DNA of 64,000 nucleotides, from positions 54,259 through 118,258 of the forward strand of contig JBBRAB010000013.1 of the NCBI GenBank assembly GCA_038207155.1, in the 5' to 3' direction. The stretch comes from FEN-1139 sp038207155. Lineage in GTDB: Bacteria > Myxococcota_A > Polyangia > Polyangiales > Polyangiaceae. Shown in pieces: positions 1-12,050 of this stretch; the stretch's first letter is position 1, and each line of letters begins with the position of its first letter. The notes below the pieces were generated by a model, which was not told where the DNA came from, did not search any database, and saw nothing but the letters and a program-made list of their open reading frames with translations. The position numbers and the translations under genes are program-made.

Positions 1-618
1 GAGGACGGTAGCTTTCGACCGATCGGCAGCGACCGCTCCAAACAGGCCAATGTTCGGTTGATCGCCGCGACTCACCGCGATCTGAGAGCAATGGCGGCAG
101 CCGGACAGTTCCGGTCGGATCTGCTCTACCGGTTGGACGTGATCGCGCTTGAGCTTGCTCCGCTGCGCGAGCGCGCCGAGGACATTCCGCGGCTCGTTCG
201 TCACCTGATCGACAAGCATGCCAAGGGGCGTGGGGTGACGGTGTCGCGTGAGGCGATGGCCGCCCTCGGGCGCCACGCTTGGCCCGGCAACATCCGACAG
301 CTCGAGAACGAACTCCGGCGAGCGCTCGTGCTCGCCGACGAAGTGATCCTGGTCGAGCACCTGTCTGACAGTCTCCGTGCTCAGCCTATCGGTCTCATGG
401 CCGATCCTGAGAGCCTTAATATGCGCGAGAGACTGGATGCGCTCGCGGCGTCGCTGGTAATGCGCGCCCTCGAGACGAGCGCCGGCAATCAGACTCGGGC
501 CGCTGAGCTACTCGGGCTTTCTCGCTTCGGACTTCAGAAGATGGTCAAACGACTCGGGTTGGTCGCTGCTCCCCTGACTGGACGGGCGGCGGACTCCGAG
601 CTATCCGGGGAGCGATGA
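1..618 (+). CDS. Sigma-54-dependent transcriptional activator, C-terminal part (5' end outside window)
   Basis: The reading frame is open from the first base, so this is the end of a longer gene; 205 codons are visible. The opening residues (FRPIGSD, then RLIAATHRDL) match the end of the AAA+ core of NtrC-family activators. FRSDLLYRLDV holds the arginine-finger region and WPGNIRQLENELRRAL is sensor II. The last 40 residues form a Fis-type helix-turn-helix (NQTRAAELLGLSRFGLQKM). The GAFTGA loop and any sensory domain lie upstream, so the input signal is unknown. The stop overlaps the start of the methylase gene in an ATGA arrangement, so the two are probably co-transcribed. Confidence 0.93.
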   Translation, partial: EDGSFRPIGSDRSKQANVRLIAATHRDLRAMAAAGQFRSDLLYRLDVIALELAPLRERAEDIPRLVRHLIDKHAKGRGVTVSREAMAALGRHAWPGNIRQLENELRRALVLADEVILVEHLSDSLRAQPIGLMADPESLNMRERLDALAASLVMRALETSAGNQTRAAELLGLSRFGLQKMVKRLGLVAAPLTGRAADSELSGER

Positions 619-1472
619 GTACGCGCGACGTCGCTCGACCGGTCCTCAAATGGGCGGGTGGCAAGACTCAGCTGTTGGAGAGCATCCTGCAGCGACTCCC
701 CCAAACCATCGCGACCTATCGCGAACCCTTCCTCGGTGGCGGCGCCGTATTCTTTGCGCTCGCTGTGGCAGGAAGGTTCCAGCGCGCGGTGCTCTCGGAT
801 CGCAATCCCGAGTTGGTCGGTGTCTACCGCGCCATTCAGCAAGACGTTGACGGACTGATCGCGCGACTTACCAAGTTCGTCTCGAACGAGGAAGAGTTTT
901 ATCGCGTACGCGCCACGGCTCCGCGCTCGCTCGTTGGTCGCGCCGCCAGAACCATCTACCTCAACAAGACCGGCTACAATGGTTTGTATCGGGTCAATCG
1001 CTCCGGGGGATTTAATGTTCCCTTCGGCCGCTACGCTAAGCCGAAGATCTGCGATGAGCTCAATTTGCGGCGGGTTCACGCCGTGCTCGACGGGGTCGAG
1101 TTAGTCGTCGACGATTTCGAGAACCAGTGCCGGTTGGCGCAAGCTGGGGACGCCGTCTACCTGGATCCGCCCTACATGCCGCTCTCGAAGACGGCCCATT
1201 TTACTAGCTACGATCGCCATTCCTTTGGGCTACCCGAGCATCAGCGACTCGGCGACACGTTTCGCCAGCTGGCCGAGCGTGGTGTCTGCGCGGTGTTGTC
1301 CAACTCCGACACGCCCGAGACGCGTCAGCTGTATGCGGGGTTCGATTTGGAGTTCCCGCAGGTGACGCGCTCGATCAACAGCAAGGGCAGTGCACGCGGG
1401 CCCGTCAGCGAGATATTGGTGTCGAATGTGCCGAGCCGTCGTCGGAGCAAGCGCGCCGTCTCGGCAAAGTAG
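615..1472 (+). CDS. Dam-family DNA N6-adenine methyltransferase (D12 class)
   Basis: A 285-residue protein with the layout of the D12/Dam family: an N-terminal LKWAGGKTQLL motif, an S-adenosylmethionine-binding FLGGGA at residues 39-44, a central target-recognition region, and the catalytic DPPY at 184-187. Length matches Dam enzymes (about 270-290). It transfers a methyl group to adenine N6, often in GATC, but site specificity cannot be read from sequence. No restriction endonuclease lies beside it, so it looks like a solitary methylase. It overlaps the sigma-54 activator gene by 4 bp. Confidence 0.9.
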   Translation: MSTRDVARPVLKWAGGKTQLLESILQRLPQTIATYREPFLGGGAVFFALAVAGRFQRAVLSDRNPELVGVYRAIQQDVDGLIARLTKFVSNEEEFYRVRATAPRSLVGRAARTIYLNKTGYNGLYRVNRSGGFNVPFGRYAKPKICDELNLRRVHAVLDGVELVVDDFENQCRLAQAGDAVYLDPPYMPLSKTAHFTSYDRHSFGLPEHQRLGDTFRQLAERGVCAVLSNSDTPETRQLYAGFDLEFPQVTRSINSKGSARGPVSEILVSNVPSRRRSKRAVSAK

Positions 1473-1667
1473 CCAGCCCGATTTGAGGACGCTTGGTCCG
1501 AGGTCAGGTGCCGTGCGAGCGGCGCAGGGGCTCGACTGACAAGTCAATCGGCGCGCGGGCCCCATCCGAGTAGCCGGTTAGGCTGCAAAATGCGCTGCGA
1601 TCCAGCGCTTTGTGGAACGCTCGGGTCGAGGGTCGGTGCTACTAGTGCTCGGTCGTCTCAGACCGCT

Positions 1668-2567
1668 ATGGCTCGCAACAAACCCCGCGCCCCTTCGACA
1701 CCACGCATCGAGCTTCCCACTCCGGCCAAGGATGCGGCTCAGTTTGGGCGGTTGGGCGTGATCGCTGCCGTTGGCTTTGCGGTGGGAGTGGCCTGGCCCG
1801 TCTTTGCTGGCATCGAGCTCGTTGATCGTCCGCCTGCCGACGACCGACCGCGAGCCGAGGGCTCAGCTGCCGCGTCGGCGGTCCCGGTTGGTTCAGCCCT
1901 GGCAGCGTTGCCCGTGCCGGGCTTCGTCGCCTCCGCAGAGCCTGCCTCTGATGCAGCAGCTGCTCCTTCGATGGGAGCCAAGGTGACGCTTTCTCAGATC
2001 GCGGGCTGTCGTGATGAACACGGCAAGCGTCCCGCCAATTGCGATGCTCCGCCGTTTGACCTGGTGTTCGCGGAACCCCTGCGCGCGCTGCTCGCTTGTG
2101 ACGGAGCGTCCTCATTGAAGGGTGTGCTGTCGCTCGGGTTCGACGTCGACTACGCCGCCGGCGCTCTGAAGGATTTCGTCTCCGGTAAGAGCACGAGCCT
2201 TGCTTCATCCGCTGCGCGCACGCTGGTCGATTGCGCAGAGCGCGAGCTGAAGAAGGTGGCGCTCGATCGCCCGAAACACGAGTTTTCCCGCTATCGGCTG
2301 TTCTATTTGGTTGAGTTCGGCGCGGAACCAAAGAGCCCGCAACCCGCTGGCGGCGAGGCGGACGAGTCGGGTTCCTCGAGTGGACGTGCCACGGTGGCGT
2401 GGAAAGCCGCGATGATCCGCAAGACTCCGCGCGATGGCGAGGTAATCGCGCGCGTGCTCGGCGGGACCAAGGTCACCGTGACCGGACATCAGGGCGACTG
2501 GTACCGCGTCAAGTATGATGCGCAGGGTAACGAAGGCTGGGTCTTTCGCGAAGCCATTGGCATGTAA
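1668..2567 (+). CDS. Membrane-anchored SH3-domain protein
   Basis: 299 residues from ATG 1668; an in-frame upstream start at 1590 would add 26 residues of no recognisable character. One transmembrane segment (about residues 23-45) is followed by an Ala/Pro/Ser-rich linker and a mid domain with several Cys. The C-terminal 60 residues form a bacterial SH3-like domain (IRKTPRDGEVIARVLGG, then GDWYRVKYD and GWVFREAIGM). Such domains often bind cell-wall peptides, so a periplasmic envelope role is inferred. The following gene starts 13 bp after the stop and is probably co-transcribed. Confidence 0.72.
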   Translation: MARNKPRAPSTPRIELPTPAKDAAQFGRLGVIAAVGFAVGVAWPVFAGIELVDRPPADDRPRAEGSAAASAVPVGSALAALPVPGFVASAEPASDAAAAPSMGAKVTLSQIAGCRDEHGKRPANCDAPPFDLVFAEPLRALLACDGASSLKGVLSLGFDVDYAAGALKDFVSGKSTSLASSAARTLVDCAERELKKVALDRPKHEFSRYRLFYLVEFGAEPKSPQPAGGEADESGSSSGRATVAWKAAMIRKTPRDGEVIARVLGGTKVTVTGHQGDWYRVKYDAQGNEGWVFREAIGM

Positions 2568-2580
2568 GGACGGAGGCGCA

Positions 2581-2991
2581 GTGCAGGACCCCAAGCCACA
2601 GTCATCCGAGACCGCGACAGCAGCCGAAGCCGCGCGCGCCGCCGACGGCACCCAGCCGTCAGACAAGTCTGGGAGTGACGATGTGGCCCTGATTCAGGGA
2701 CCAACCGCGGACTGTCAGGGTCTGCGCATCCTACGCAAACGCGCCGACCGGCTCGAGATCGGTGCCCTGCGTCCGCTCGAAGCGGGCAAACCATTGCTTG
2801 GCGAGATCGTGCGATTGACGCCTCGCGCAGAGCAACCGTTGCTCTGCGACGTCAAGGTCGAGTACAGCCCGCCCGTTTCCGCGCGCCCAACCTCAAAGGG
2901 CCCCGCGCAGGTCGCCACCGAGCGTTATCGGGAAAACTGGGCCGCGATCTGGAAATCGCCCAAGCCGACCCCGGGAAGCAGCGACAATTAG
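2581..2991 (+). CDS. Small hypothetical protein
   Basis: 136 residues from a GTG start at 2581, chosen because a strong ribosome binding site (GGACGGAGG) lies just upstream, directly after the stop of the SH3 gene. An ATG at 2515 in the same frame lies inside the SH3 gene and is less likely. The N-terminal 45 residues are polar and low-complexity; the rest has a compact beta-rich look (LRILRKRADRLEIGALRPLE). No signal peptide or membrane segment is seen and no family is recognised. Its 3' end overlaps the convergent DUF4340 gene by 4 bp. Confidence 0.6.
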   Translation: MQDPKPQSSETATAAEAARAADGTQPSDKSGSDDVALIQGPTADCQGLRILRKRADRLEIGALRPLEAGKPLLGEIVRLTPRAEQPLLCDVKVEYSPPVSARPTSKGPAQVATERYRENWAAIWKSPKPTPGSSDN

Positions 2992-4769
2992 CGCCCGAGG
3001 GGATGGCGCAGGAGCTCGACCAGCGGTGGTTGCAGTAGGACGGCGCGGTCCGGGTTCGTGAGGTGGGCCAAGTGCCGCCCCTGGGCGTCGAACTCGACGA
3101 GCAGCGTGACTTGATGCCGCGCGCCCTCAGCACTCCGCAGCTCGAGTCGCAGTCGCAGCTGGCTGCTTGGCGCCGGCAGTTTGAGCTCGGGTGACAGGGC
3201 GCGCAGCGCGGACAGCGCCGTCAACTCCTCGACCAGTTTCTCCCCCTGCCCGCGGTTGAGCGTGAGTCCGTCCGCGCTCTTTAGCGTGAGCTCGCCACTT
3301 GAACCCACCTCGAGCGATTCTCGCGCGTTGCCCTGCAGTAACTCGACACGCACCAGCTCGCCGAGCCCTTCGGTGAGCGCGAGCGGCGTCGCCAACTGCT
3401 CGGCTGTGAGGAGGAGTCGTGCTGCGTCAAACGGGTCGAGCGTCAGTACCGTCCCGTCGTCGGCTCGACGTAGCAGTCGTCCGCCATCCTTCGTGGCCAC
3501 GCCGAGCTCGACCAACTCCTCGAACGAGTCCTCGGTTCCAACCACGACGCTGCGGAGCTTGATGCGGTATTCGACCGAGAACGAGGGCGGAGCGTCCGGC
3601 ACCAGGGTGCCCTGAATCGACAAGAGATCCGCCAAGACACCGTTGCCCGTCGCGAGCGGCAGGGTGCTATTGGTAGCCTGATTCAGCTTGAAAGCCGTGC
3701 CCTCACGCTGAAACTCAAGCGCGCGTTGCTCGGACTGCACGCGAAACGAGAACACCTCGTCCAGGTGAAGCCAGAATGCGGTGCGGTCCACCAGCTTGCT
3801 CGCACCCGCCGTGAGCGGCGCAAACAGCGAGGGCTCGACGCAGCTCTCACCGCGCAGTGGAGCGGTCACCTTGGCGCGCCAAAGCTGCGGACTGGACGAA
3901 CAAACTCCAGCGACTGCAAGTTGCAACGAAGGCGCGTTCTGCTCGTTCGACAAGAGCTCCAGCCGAAAGGGCAAACCCTCGGGCGCCGCACTTGTTTTGC
4001 TGCGGCCCTCCGCTGACGCGCTCGTCGCGGACAACAGTTCAAGCTCGCCGAGGCCTCGCGTGAGTCGGTCGGAGAAGGCTCGCTCGAGGCGCCGGCGTGG
4101 CGCACTGCCGAGGTACATCCGTCCCGTGCTCGGCTCGCGCGAAAGAGCCAAGTTGGTTGCTCCCTGCTGCCAATGGATCGCGGCCAGGGTATTGCGCGGG
4201 AATGGGAGCAGGCGCGCATCGAGCAGCTCACCGGGAGCGCTGGCTAGCGCGCGGCTCGTTTGTGGGGCGAGCAGCAAGTATTCGATTGGTGCCCCTTTGC
4301 GCTGCAGGGCGGCGTAGCGAGCACCTACAGGGCTTGGGGCCAATTGTCCGAGCGACAAGGTTTGTTGCTGTTCGCCGAGAGCAAACTCGAGGCTTGCGAC
4401 CGGTGTGGTCAGTCCCAAAGTGGCGGGCTGCACGCTCGCGCCAAGACTGCGCAGGACGCGCGCGTCGCGGAGTGCCTCGATCCGTTGCAGGACGCGATGC
4501 TCAAGCAGGTGCCGACCGCTGGCGTCGGTTGCGAGCCACCTGGAGCCGCCCGCTTGCTCCCGACTTTGGATCAGAGTGAGCCGTTCCGCGCTCGCTTGCA
4601 GCTTGAGTCGCGTCAGGTCCTCGCTCGCGAAGTCGTTGAACAGAAAACCCGCGTCGCGCTGCCCGCGCTGAGGCGAGCCTGTGGCGGTGAACCGGACCGC
4701 GAGCAGCGAGAGGCCAGCCAGCAGGAGCAGGCTACCGTTGACCCAGAGACGGCGACGAGGCGGGGTCAC
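2988..4769 (-). CDS. DUF4340-domain protein of a Gld-like ABC operon
   Basis: 593 residues. An N-terminal signal anchor (WVNGSLLLLAGLSLLAVRF) precedes repeated beta-rich units in which Leu-rich strands alternate with charged loops, as in DUF4340 proteins. In other bacteria DUF4340 proteins are encoded immediately after GldG-like proteins, and that is the arrangement here: the start overlaps the GldG-like gene by 4 bp. It is predicted to be periplasmic and anchored in the inner membrane, acting with the ABC system upstream. Its biochemical role is not known. Confidence 0.75.
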   Translation of the reverse strand: MTPPRRRLWVNGSLLLLAGLSLLAVRFTATGSPQRGQRDAGFLFNDFASEDLTRLKLQASAERLTLIQSREQAGGSRWLATDASGRHLLEHRVLQRIEALRDARVLRSLGASVQPATLGLTTPVASLEFALGEQQQTLSLGQLAPSPVGARYAALQRKGAPIEYLLLAPQTSRALASAPGELLDARLLPFPRNTLAAIHWQQGATNLALSREPSTGRMYLGSAPRRRLERAFSDRLTRGLGELELLSATSASAEGRSKTSAAPEGLPFRLELLSNEQNAPSLQLAVAGVCSSSPQLWRAKVTAPLRGESCVEPSLFAPLTAGASKLVDRTAFWLHLDEVFSFRVQSEQRALEFQREGTAFKLNQATNSTLPLATGNGVLADLLSIQGTLVPDAPPSFSVEYRIKLRSVVVGTEDSFEELVELGVATKDGGRLLRRADDGTVLTLDPFDAARLLLTAEQLATPLALTEGLGELVRVELLQGNARESLEVGSSGELTLKSADGLTLNRGQGEKLVEELTALSALRALSPELKLPAPSSQLRLRLELRSAEGARHQVTLLVEFDAQGRHLAHLTNPDRAVLLQPPLVELLRHPLGR

Positions 4770-6265
4770 TTTTTGCTCCCAGGGCTAGGCGCGCGCCGTT
4801 CGGTCCGGCGGCGCCATAGCAGCCAGAGCAGACCGATGCTCGCTGCGGTGGCTGGCAGCAGCACGAGTCCCACGAGCGTGACGCGTCGCAGCACCGCCTC
4901 GGACAGTTCGAGTTTTGGCTGCTCGCTCTGCTGTTCTAGCTCAAGCGGAGCTGCCGCTTCGGCGCTGAGCCAGGCGCAGGAGCTGTCGGCGAAAGCGCGC
5001 TCAGCCACGGAGGTCGCGGGAGTCGTCCCATTCTGAAATGGCGCAGCCGGCGCAAAGACGCCGCGTTGTCTCGAGCCGCCCTTGCCGACCCATTCACTGG
5101 CCATCGCGACGACCGGCGCGGTCGATGCGCTCGAGTGACGCGGCGAGTCGGACTCGCGGAGTGAGCTCACCGCATAGCCCGAGGCACTTGCCGACAAGAG
5201 TGGCGTTGCCTGGGAACCAGGCGCAGCGGACAGGCTCTGAGCGACCGATACCCGAACGAGGCGCGGCGAGCCGCGCAGCAGCCCTGCGGTGATGGCATGC
5301 AGCGTTGGCAGGGCCAGAAACTGCTCTCCCTCACCCGTAGGGAGGCGTCGGCTCGGCTCGTGCTCGAGCACGAGATCGAGACCGGGTCGTACCCCCGCCA
5401 ACGCAAAGACGGGCTCGAGCCCGAGCCCTCGGACTTGCCCTGTATCGTCGGGCAGTGTTCCTCCGAGCAGCAGCAGCGAGGTCTCGCTGCGCGCCGCAAG
5501 GAGCAGCCGTTCGAGCTCGGCGCTCTCGTACGGCAGCTCCGGGGACGCCAACACGAGGGTGTCGCACTCGGTGTGGAGAGCAACAGAGCCATCAATCGGG
5601 ACCTGACGGACTACGCTCCCCGATTTCGTCAGTCTCGCAGCGAACTCCGAGAGACCGACCGAGCTGCGATCCTCAGACGAAAGCTCCCGGTGTCCGGTCG
5701 CAAAACAGGTTCGCTTGGGCTTGAGCGAGCTGAGACGAACGAGCGCCCCCGTGATGGCGAGCTCGATCCTGTCACGGCTAGCGGCGTTTTCTGCGTCCGG
5801 ATCGAGCAGCTCTTGGGCAGACAGAAGCTGGCGCCGCGCGCCTGAGCGCAGCACGAGCACGGTATCCGCCACCACGTGGGTGCCGTGAGTGCTTGACGTC
5901 AGCAGGCCCAGCTCGGTTTGAGCTGCTACGTAGCGGGCGGGGGCTAGATCGGGGTCGAGCCACTTTAGCTGCACCCTGCGACTCGCCGTTGTGTACATCT
6001 GCAGGGTCGAACCGAGCGGGGTCGCGGTCGGATCGGAATGGGACAAAAATACCAGAATTTCCGTGTCTTCCGGCAGTGCTCGCACCACGCGCAGCGAGCT
6101 GGGCGTCAAACTGAAGCGATGGTGCGGCGTCAGATCCCAACTGTGATCGAAGCGTGCCGCGAGCAGATTGACCGTGACAAGCAAAATAGCAGCCGCGAAG
6201 GTCCCCACTGCGTCGAGCCAGGCGCCAGTTACGAGCTGGCCCGCGCGCGTTCGGAGCCGAGTCAC
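4766..6265 (-). CDS. GldG-like ABC-transporter auxiliary protein
   Basis: The start is placed at GTG 6265: it overlaps the permease stop (GTGA) and has GGAGG five bases upstream; a TTG at 6307 would add 14 residues. One membrane helix (AAAILLVTVNLLAARFDHSWD) is followed by RFSLTPSSLRVVRALPEDTEILVF, the hallmark of GldG-like intramembrane proteins. A large periplasmic ABC-type-uncharacterised domain follows, and a C-terminal helix ends in LLWLLWRRR. This two-helix layout is typical of GldG. In Bacteroidetes GldAFG are needed for gliding; the function of the myxobacterial version is not established. Second-last gene of the four-gene operon. Confidence 0.82.
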   Translation of the reverse strand: MTRLRTRAGQLVTGAWLDAVGTFAAAILLVTVNLLAARFDHSWDLTPHHRFSLTPSSLRVVRALPEDTEILVFLSHSDPTATPLGSTLQMYTTASRRVQLKWLDPDLAPARYVAAQTELGLLTSSTHGTHVVADTVLVLRSGARRQLLSAQELLDPDAENAASRDRIELAITGALVRLSSLKPKRTCFATGHRELSSEDRSSVGLSEFAARLTKSGSVVRQVPIDGSVALHTECDTLVLASPELPYESAELERLLLAARSETSLLLLGGTLPDDTGQVRGLGLEPVFALAGVRPGLDLVLEHEPSRRLPTGEGEQFLALPTLHAITAGLLRGSPRLVRVSVAQSLSAAPGSQATPLLSASASGYAVSSLRESDSPRHSSASTAPVVAMASEWVGKGGSRQRGVFAPAAPFQNGTTPATSVAERAFADSSCAWLSAEAAAPLELEQQSEQPKLELSEAVLRRVTLVGLVLLPATAASIGLLWLLWRRRTERRAPSPGSKK

Positions 6266-7002
6266 TCGCGCCTCCAGCTGTCGATCACTCGGACCGTGAG
6301 AAAGCAACAGAAGACGACGACGCTTGCGTCAAGCAGCAGCGTGGCGAGCGAGAGATGACCACGCGCGCCCTCAGACAGCTGTGCTTGCAGCGACAGGTGG
6401 TGGCAAACCGCGGTGACGGGACCGGGCTCGAACACCTGCTCCCCGACGCCGAGCAGCACGATCGTCAGGATGCTCGTTCCGCTCAAAAACGCAGCCAGCA
6501 TGGGGGTTCGTCCCACGGCGCTCAGTAGGGTTCCGAGCGCCAGCAGCATGGCGCCCAGGGCGAGCACCGTCACGTAGCTCACGAGGAGCAGGGCGCCGCC
6601 CTGCTCGCCTTCCCCCACCAACCAGGGAAAGACCAGGGTGGGCAGCCAGAACGCCGCGTAGTTCAACCAGGCGGCGCTGAGCTTTCCGAGCACCAGCGAC
6701 AGCGTGCTGACGGGTGCCGAGAGCAGCAGCTCCAGGGTTCCGCTGCGGCGCTCCTCAGCCAGCAGGCGCATCGTCAGCACGGGGCAGAGCAGCAGCAGTC
6801 CTGCGGGTACGAACAAACTCTGTCCAAGGTAGGTGGTCAGGAGGCCAAGCTCAGCTAGCTCTGGGTGTTGGGCGGCAGCGGTCGTGACGGCCGCAAACGC
6901 GAAACCTTGGACCAGTAGAAAGAGCGTCAAACTGACGAACGCTGCCGGCGAGGTCCAGAACGACCAGAGTTCGCGCCGCAGGGTCGCCACAAATCCGCTC
7001 AC
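6262..7002 (-). CDS. ABC transporter permease, GldF-like
   Basis: 246 residues with six predicted membrane helices, starting MSGFVATLRRELWSFW. It contains LLAEERRSGTLELLLSAPV, the conserved cytoplasmic segment of ABC-2-type permeases that contacts the ATPase. A long periplasmic loop between helices 1 and 2 is short here, as in the GldF subfamily. It overlaps the ATPase gene by 4 bp and the GldG-like gene by 4 bp, so the subunits are probably made by coupled translation. Substrate is unknown. Confidence 0.88.
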   Translation of the reverse strand: MSGFVATLRRELWSFWTSPAAFVSLTLFLLVQGFAFAAVTTAAAQHPELAELGLLTTYLGQSLFVPAGLLLLCPVLTMRLLAEERRSGTLELLLSAPVSTLSLVLGKLSAAWLNYAAFWLPTLVFPWLVGEGEQGGALLLVSYVTVLALGAMLLALGTLLSAVGRTPMLAAFLSGTSILTIVLLGVGEQVFEPGPVTAVCHHLSLQAQLSEGARGHLSLATLLLDASVVVFCCFLTVRVIDSWRRE

Positions 7003-7979
7003 TTTGGCGCCTCTTGCGGCGGGCTGAGCCGGGAAAAGAGGTCGTCCAGCTCGAGCGTTTCGCGGCGCACCTCGCGTAGCCCGATGCCCGCGCCAATCAG
7101 TTTCAGGGAGAGCTGTTCTAGCTGCTGATCGACGCTGCGCGAGCGCGCGAGCTGCAGTCGAAGTTGGAGCTCCTCTCCAGTGTCCTCGACGAGCGCGATG
7201 CCACTGACTCCGTCGAGAGCTGCCAGCAACGTCGCCGCGCGGCGCTCAGGATCCCGGAGGCGCAGCAGTACCGAGCAGGTGCTGGCGCAAGCCTCGCTCG
7301 AGCCGCTCGTCGCCGCGCTCTCCTGCAATTCACGAAGCGCCCCCGCCAGCACGAGCTTGCCCCGCTCGAGCAGCAGGACCTGCCCACAGACGGCTTGAAT
7401 CTCGGGCAGCACGTGAGAGCTAAAAACGACCGTGTGGGTTCGTCCAAGCTCGCGCAGCAGCTCGCGCAGCTCGCGCGACTGGTTGGGATCGAGGCCTGCG
7501 GTGGGCTCGTCGAGCAACAGGACTGAAGGCTCACAGAGCAGGACGTCAGCCATGCCGACCCGTTGACAAAATCCTCGCGACAGCTGTTCGATGCGAATCG
7601 CGGCCACTTCCTCCAGGTGTGCAACGGCGAGCACACGCTCGACCGCCGCGCTGCGGAGACCCCGAGCGAGGCCCTTTAGGGCGGCGCGGTACGTCAGGTA
7701 CTCACTAACGCGCAGTTCCCGATATGAGGGCGCAGTCTCCGGCAAGTACCCGACCTGCGCCTGGGCGGCGCACCGCTCCGTGACGGTGTCGCGGCCGCAG
7801 ATCCTGACGCAGCCCTGCGAGGGCTCGAGTGCCCCGGCGATGATGCGGAGCAGGGTGGACTTGCCGGCGCCGTTGGCGCCCAGCAGTCCGATCACCGACC
7901 CTGCTCCGAGCCTGAACGAAACGTCGTCGAGGGCTAGATGCCGACCGTAGCGACGGCTGACTCCTTCGACCTCGATCAC
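6999..7979 (-). CDS. ABC transporter ATP-binding protein, GldA-like
   Basis: 326 residues from a GTG start. Walker A is GANGAGKS (about residues 34-41), the signature is LSRGFCQRVG in place of the usual LSGGQ, and Walker B is VLLLDEPTAGLDP. The H-loop is FSSHVL. The C-terminal 100 residues are an extra domain found in ABC-2 ATPases. It powers the membrane complex formed with the next gene. It is the first gene of the operon and lies 97 bp below the secA stop, separated by a strong stem-loop. Confidence 0.92.
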   Translation of the reverse strand: MIEVEGVSRRYGRHLALDDVSFRLGAGSVIGLLGANGAGKSTLLRIIAGALEPSQGCVRICGRDTVTERCAAQAQVGYLPETAPSYRELRVSEYLTYRAALKGLARGLRSAAVERVLAVAHLEEVAAIRIEQLSRGFCQRVGMADVLLCEPSVLLLDEPTAGLDPNQSRELRELLRELGRTHTVVFSSHVLPEIQAVCGQVLLLERGKLVLAGALRELQESAATSGSSEACASTCSVLLRLRDPERRAATLLAALDGVSGIALVEDTGEELQLRLQLARSRSVDQQLEQLSLKLIGAGIGLREVRRETLELDDLFSRLSPPQEAPK

Positions 7980-8032
7980 CTATCGCTGCTCTTTCTGGCG
8001 ATTCGGGGGCGCGCTGACGCGGCACGGCGCAT

Positions 8033-8066
8033 GAGTCGAGTCGCGAAGCAGCTCGCGACTCGACTC
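8033..8066 (-). terminator. Strong stem-loop between secA and the ABC operon
   Basis: A perfect 14-bp inverted repeat (arms 8033-8046 and 8053-8066, loop of 6 bases) sits 11 bp beyond the secA stop. There is no T-tract on the minus strand, so it may be a factor-assisted terminator or an RNA 3'-end stabiliser. Confidence 0.55.
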
Positions 8067-8076
8067 CATCGGACGC

Positions 8077-11139
<3,063 letters not shown>

Positions 11140-11390
11140 AGCTTGCTCGCGATCACGACAGCGTGGGGGGGTCGTCGGACCCTCCGAGGCCCGGGAGGCT
11201 AGTCCCTCGGTTCCGTCCATGCCAGAGGTCAGGTGAGTCGCCGAGCGGCTAGGGGGCCTGAGTTGCTGGTTCCCGGCCGTCCGACGGCCTCTCCGCGGCT
11301 CGCTGCCGTCAGAACGGACAGCGGGTCGATCACGCCGCGCCAAACCAACACTATCTCAGGGCCCGCAGGTCAGGCTACTCTACCGTCCGG
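11140..11390. other. Divergent intergenic region, secA / TetR regulator
   Basis: 251 bp between two divergent genes. It must hold both promoters, and possibly an operator for the TetR-family protein. No convincing -35/-10 pair, terminator or RNA gene was seen. Confidence 0.5.
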
Positions 11391-12050
11391 ATGTCTATTT
11401 CCGGCGAGACTGTCGCAAGCCCCGAGCGCCTTGAGCGTCGGCGTCAGCGCAAGGAAGGCCGGCATGTCGCGCGGCGGCACATGATCGTGCAGTCCGCGCG
11501 CGAACTCCTGGTGCGCCAAGGCATCGAGAACTTCACCGTCGCGCGCGTCGCTGTCGTCGCCAAGGTGAGCAAGCCCGCGGTCTATTACTACTTCGAGTCC
11601 AAGGAGGAGTTGGTCTTCGAGCTCGCGCTTGAGGTGCGTCGCGCGGAACTGTCGGTGCTGCAAAGCGCGGTCGCGGCGGCGCCCAATGCCGCACAGAAGG
11701 TGGCCTCACTGCTGCGCGCGCGTGTGGAGTTCTACCTCGATTCACCCGACTCCTTTCGCATCTTGCATGTATGGGCTCCGGTGTTGGGTTTGACGGCGCG
11801 CTTGGAGGGCGATCCGACCCATAGCCAAGCCGATGCGCTGCTCGCCGAGCTCGCCGAAGCGATGCGAGTGGCGTGTCCGAGCGACGAGGTCGCGTTCGCA
11901 CATCCGCGACTCGTCTGGTCCCTTGCGCAGGGGATTGTGGGCAGCGTGGCGGTCGGCGGAACTGACGCGACGGGGCGCGCGCGCGCGCTGGCTCAACTCG
12001 CCGACGCCTGTCGCTGGGTCGAGCGCTGTCTGCGCTCGGGACGCAGCTAA
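11391..12050 (+). CDS. TetR/AcrR-family transcriptional regulator
   Basis: 219 residues. After a basic N-terminal tail (ERRRQRKEGRHVARRH) comes a TetR helix-turn-helix: ILV-type helix 1, then VARVAVVAKVSKPAVYYYF, where PAVYYYF is the recognition helix end, followed by KEELVFEL. The C-terminal two-thirds is helical ligand-binding and dimer domain. The ligand is unknown. It is divergent from secA and convergent with a thioesterase gene (4-bp overlap of stops), so a role in acyl-CoA or lipid control is possible but only an inference. Confidence 0.9.
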   Translation: MSISGETVASPERLERRRQRKEGRHVARRHMIVQSARELLVRQGIENFTVARVAVVAKVSKPAVYYYFESKEELVFELALEVRRAELSVLQSAVAAAPNAAQKVASLLRARVEFYLDSPDSFRILHVWAPVLGLTARLEGDPTHSQADALLAELAEAMRVACPSDEVAFAHPRLVWSLAQGIVGSVAVGGTDATGRARALAQLADACRWVERCLRSGRS

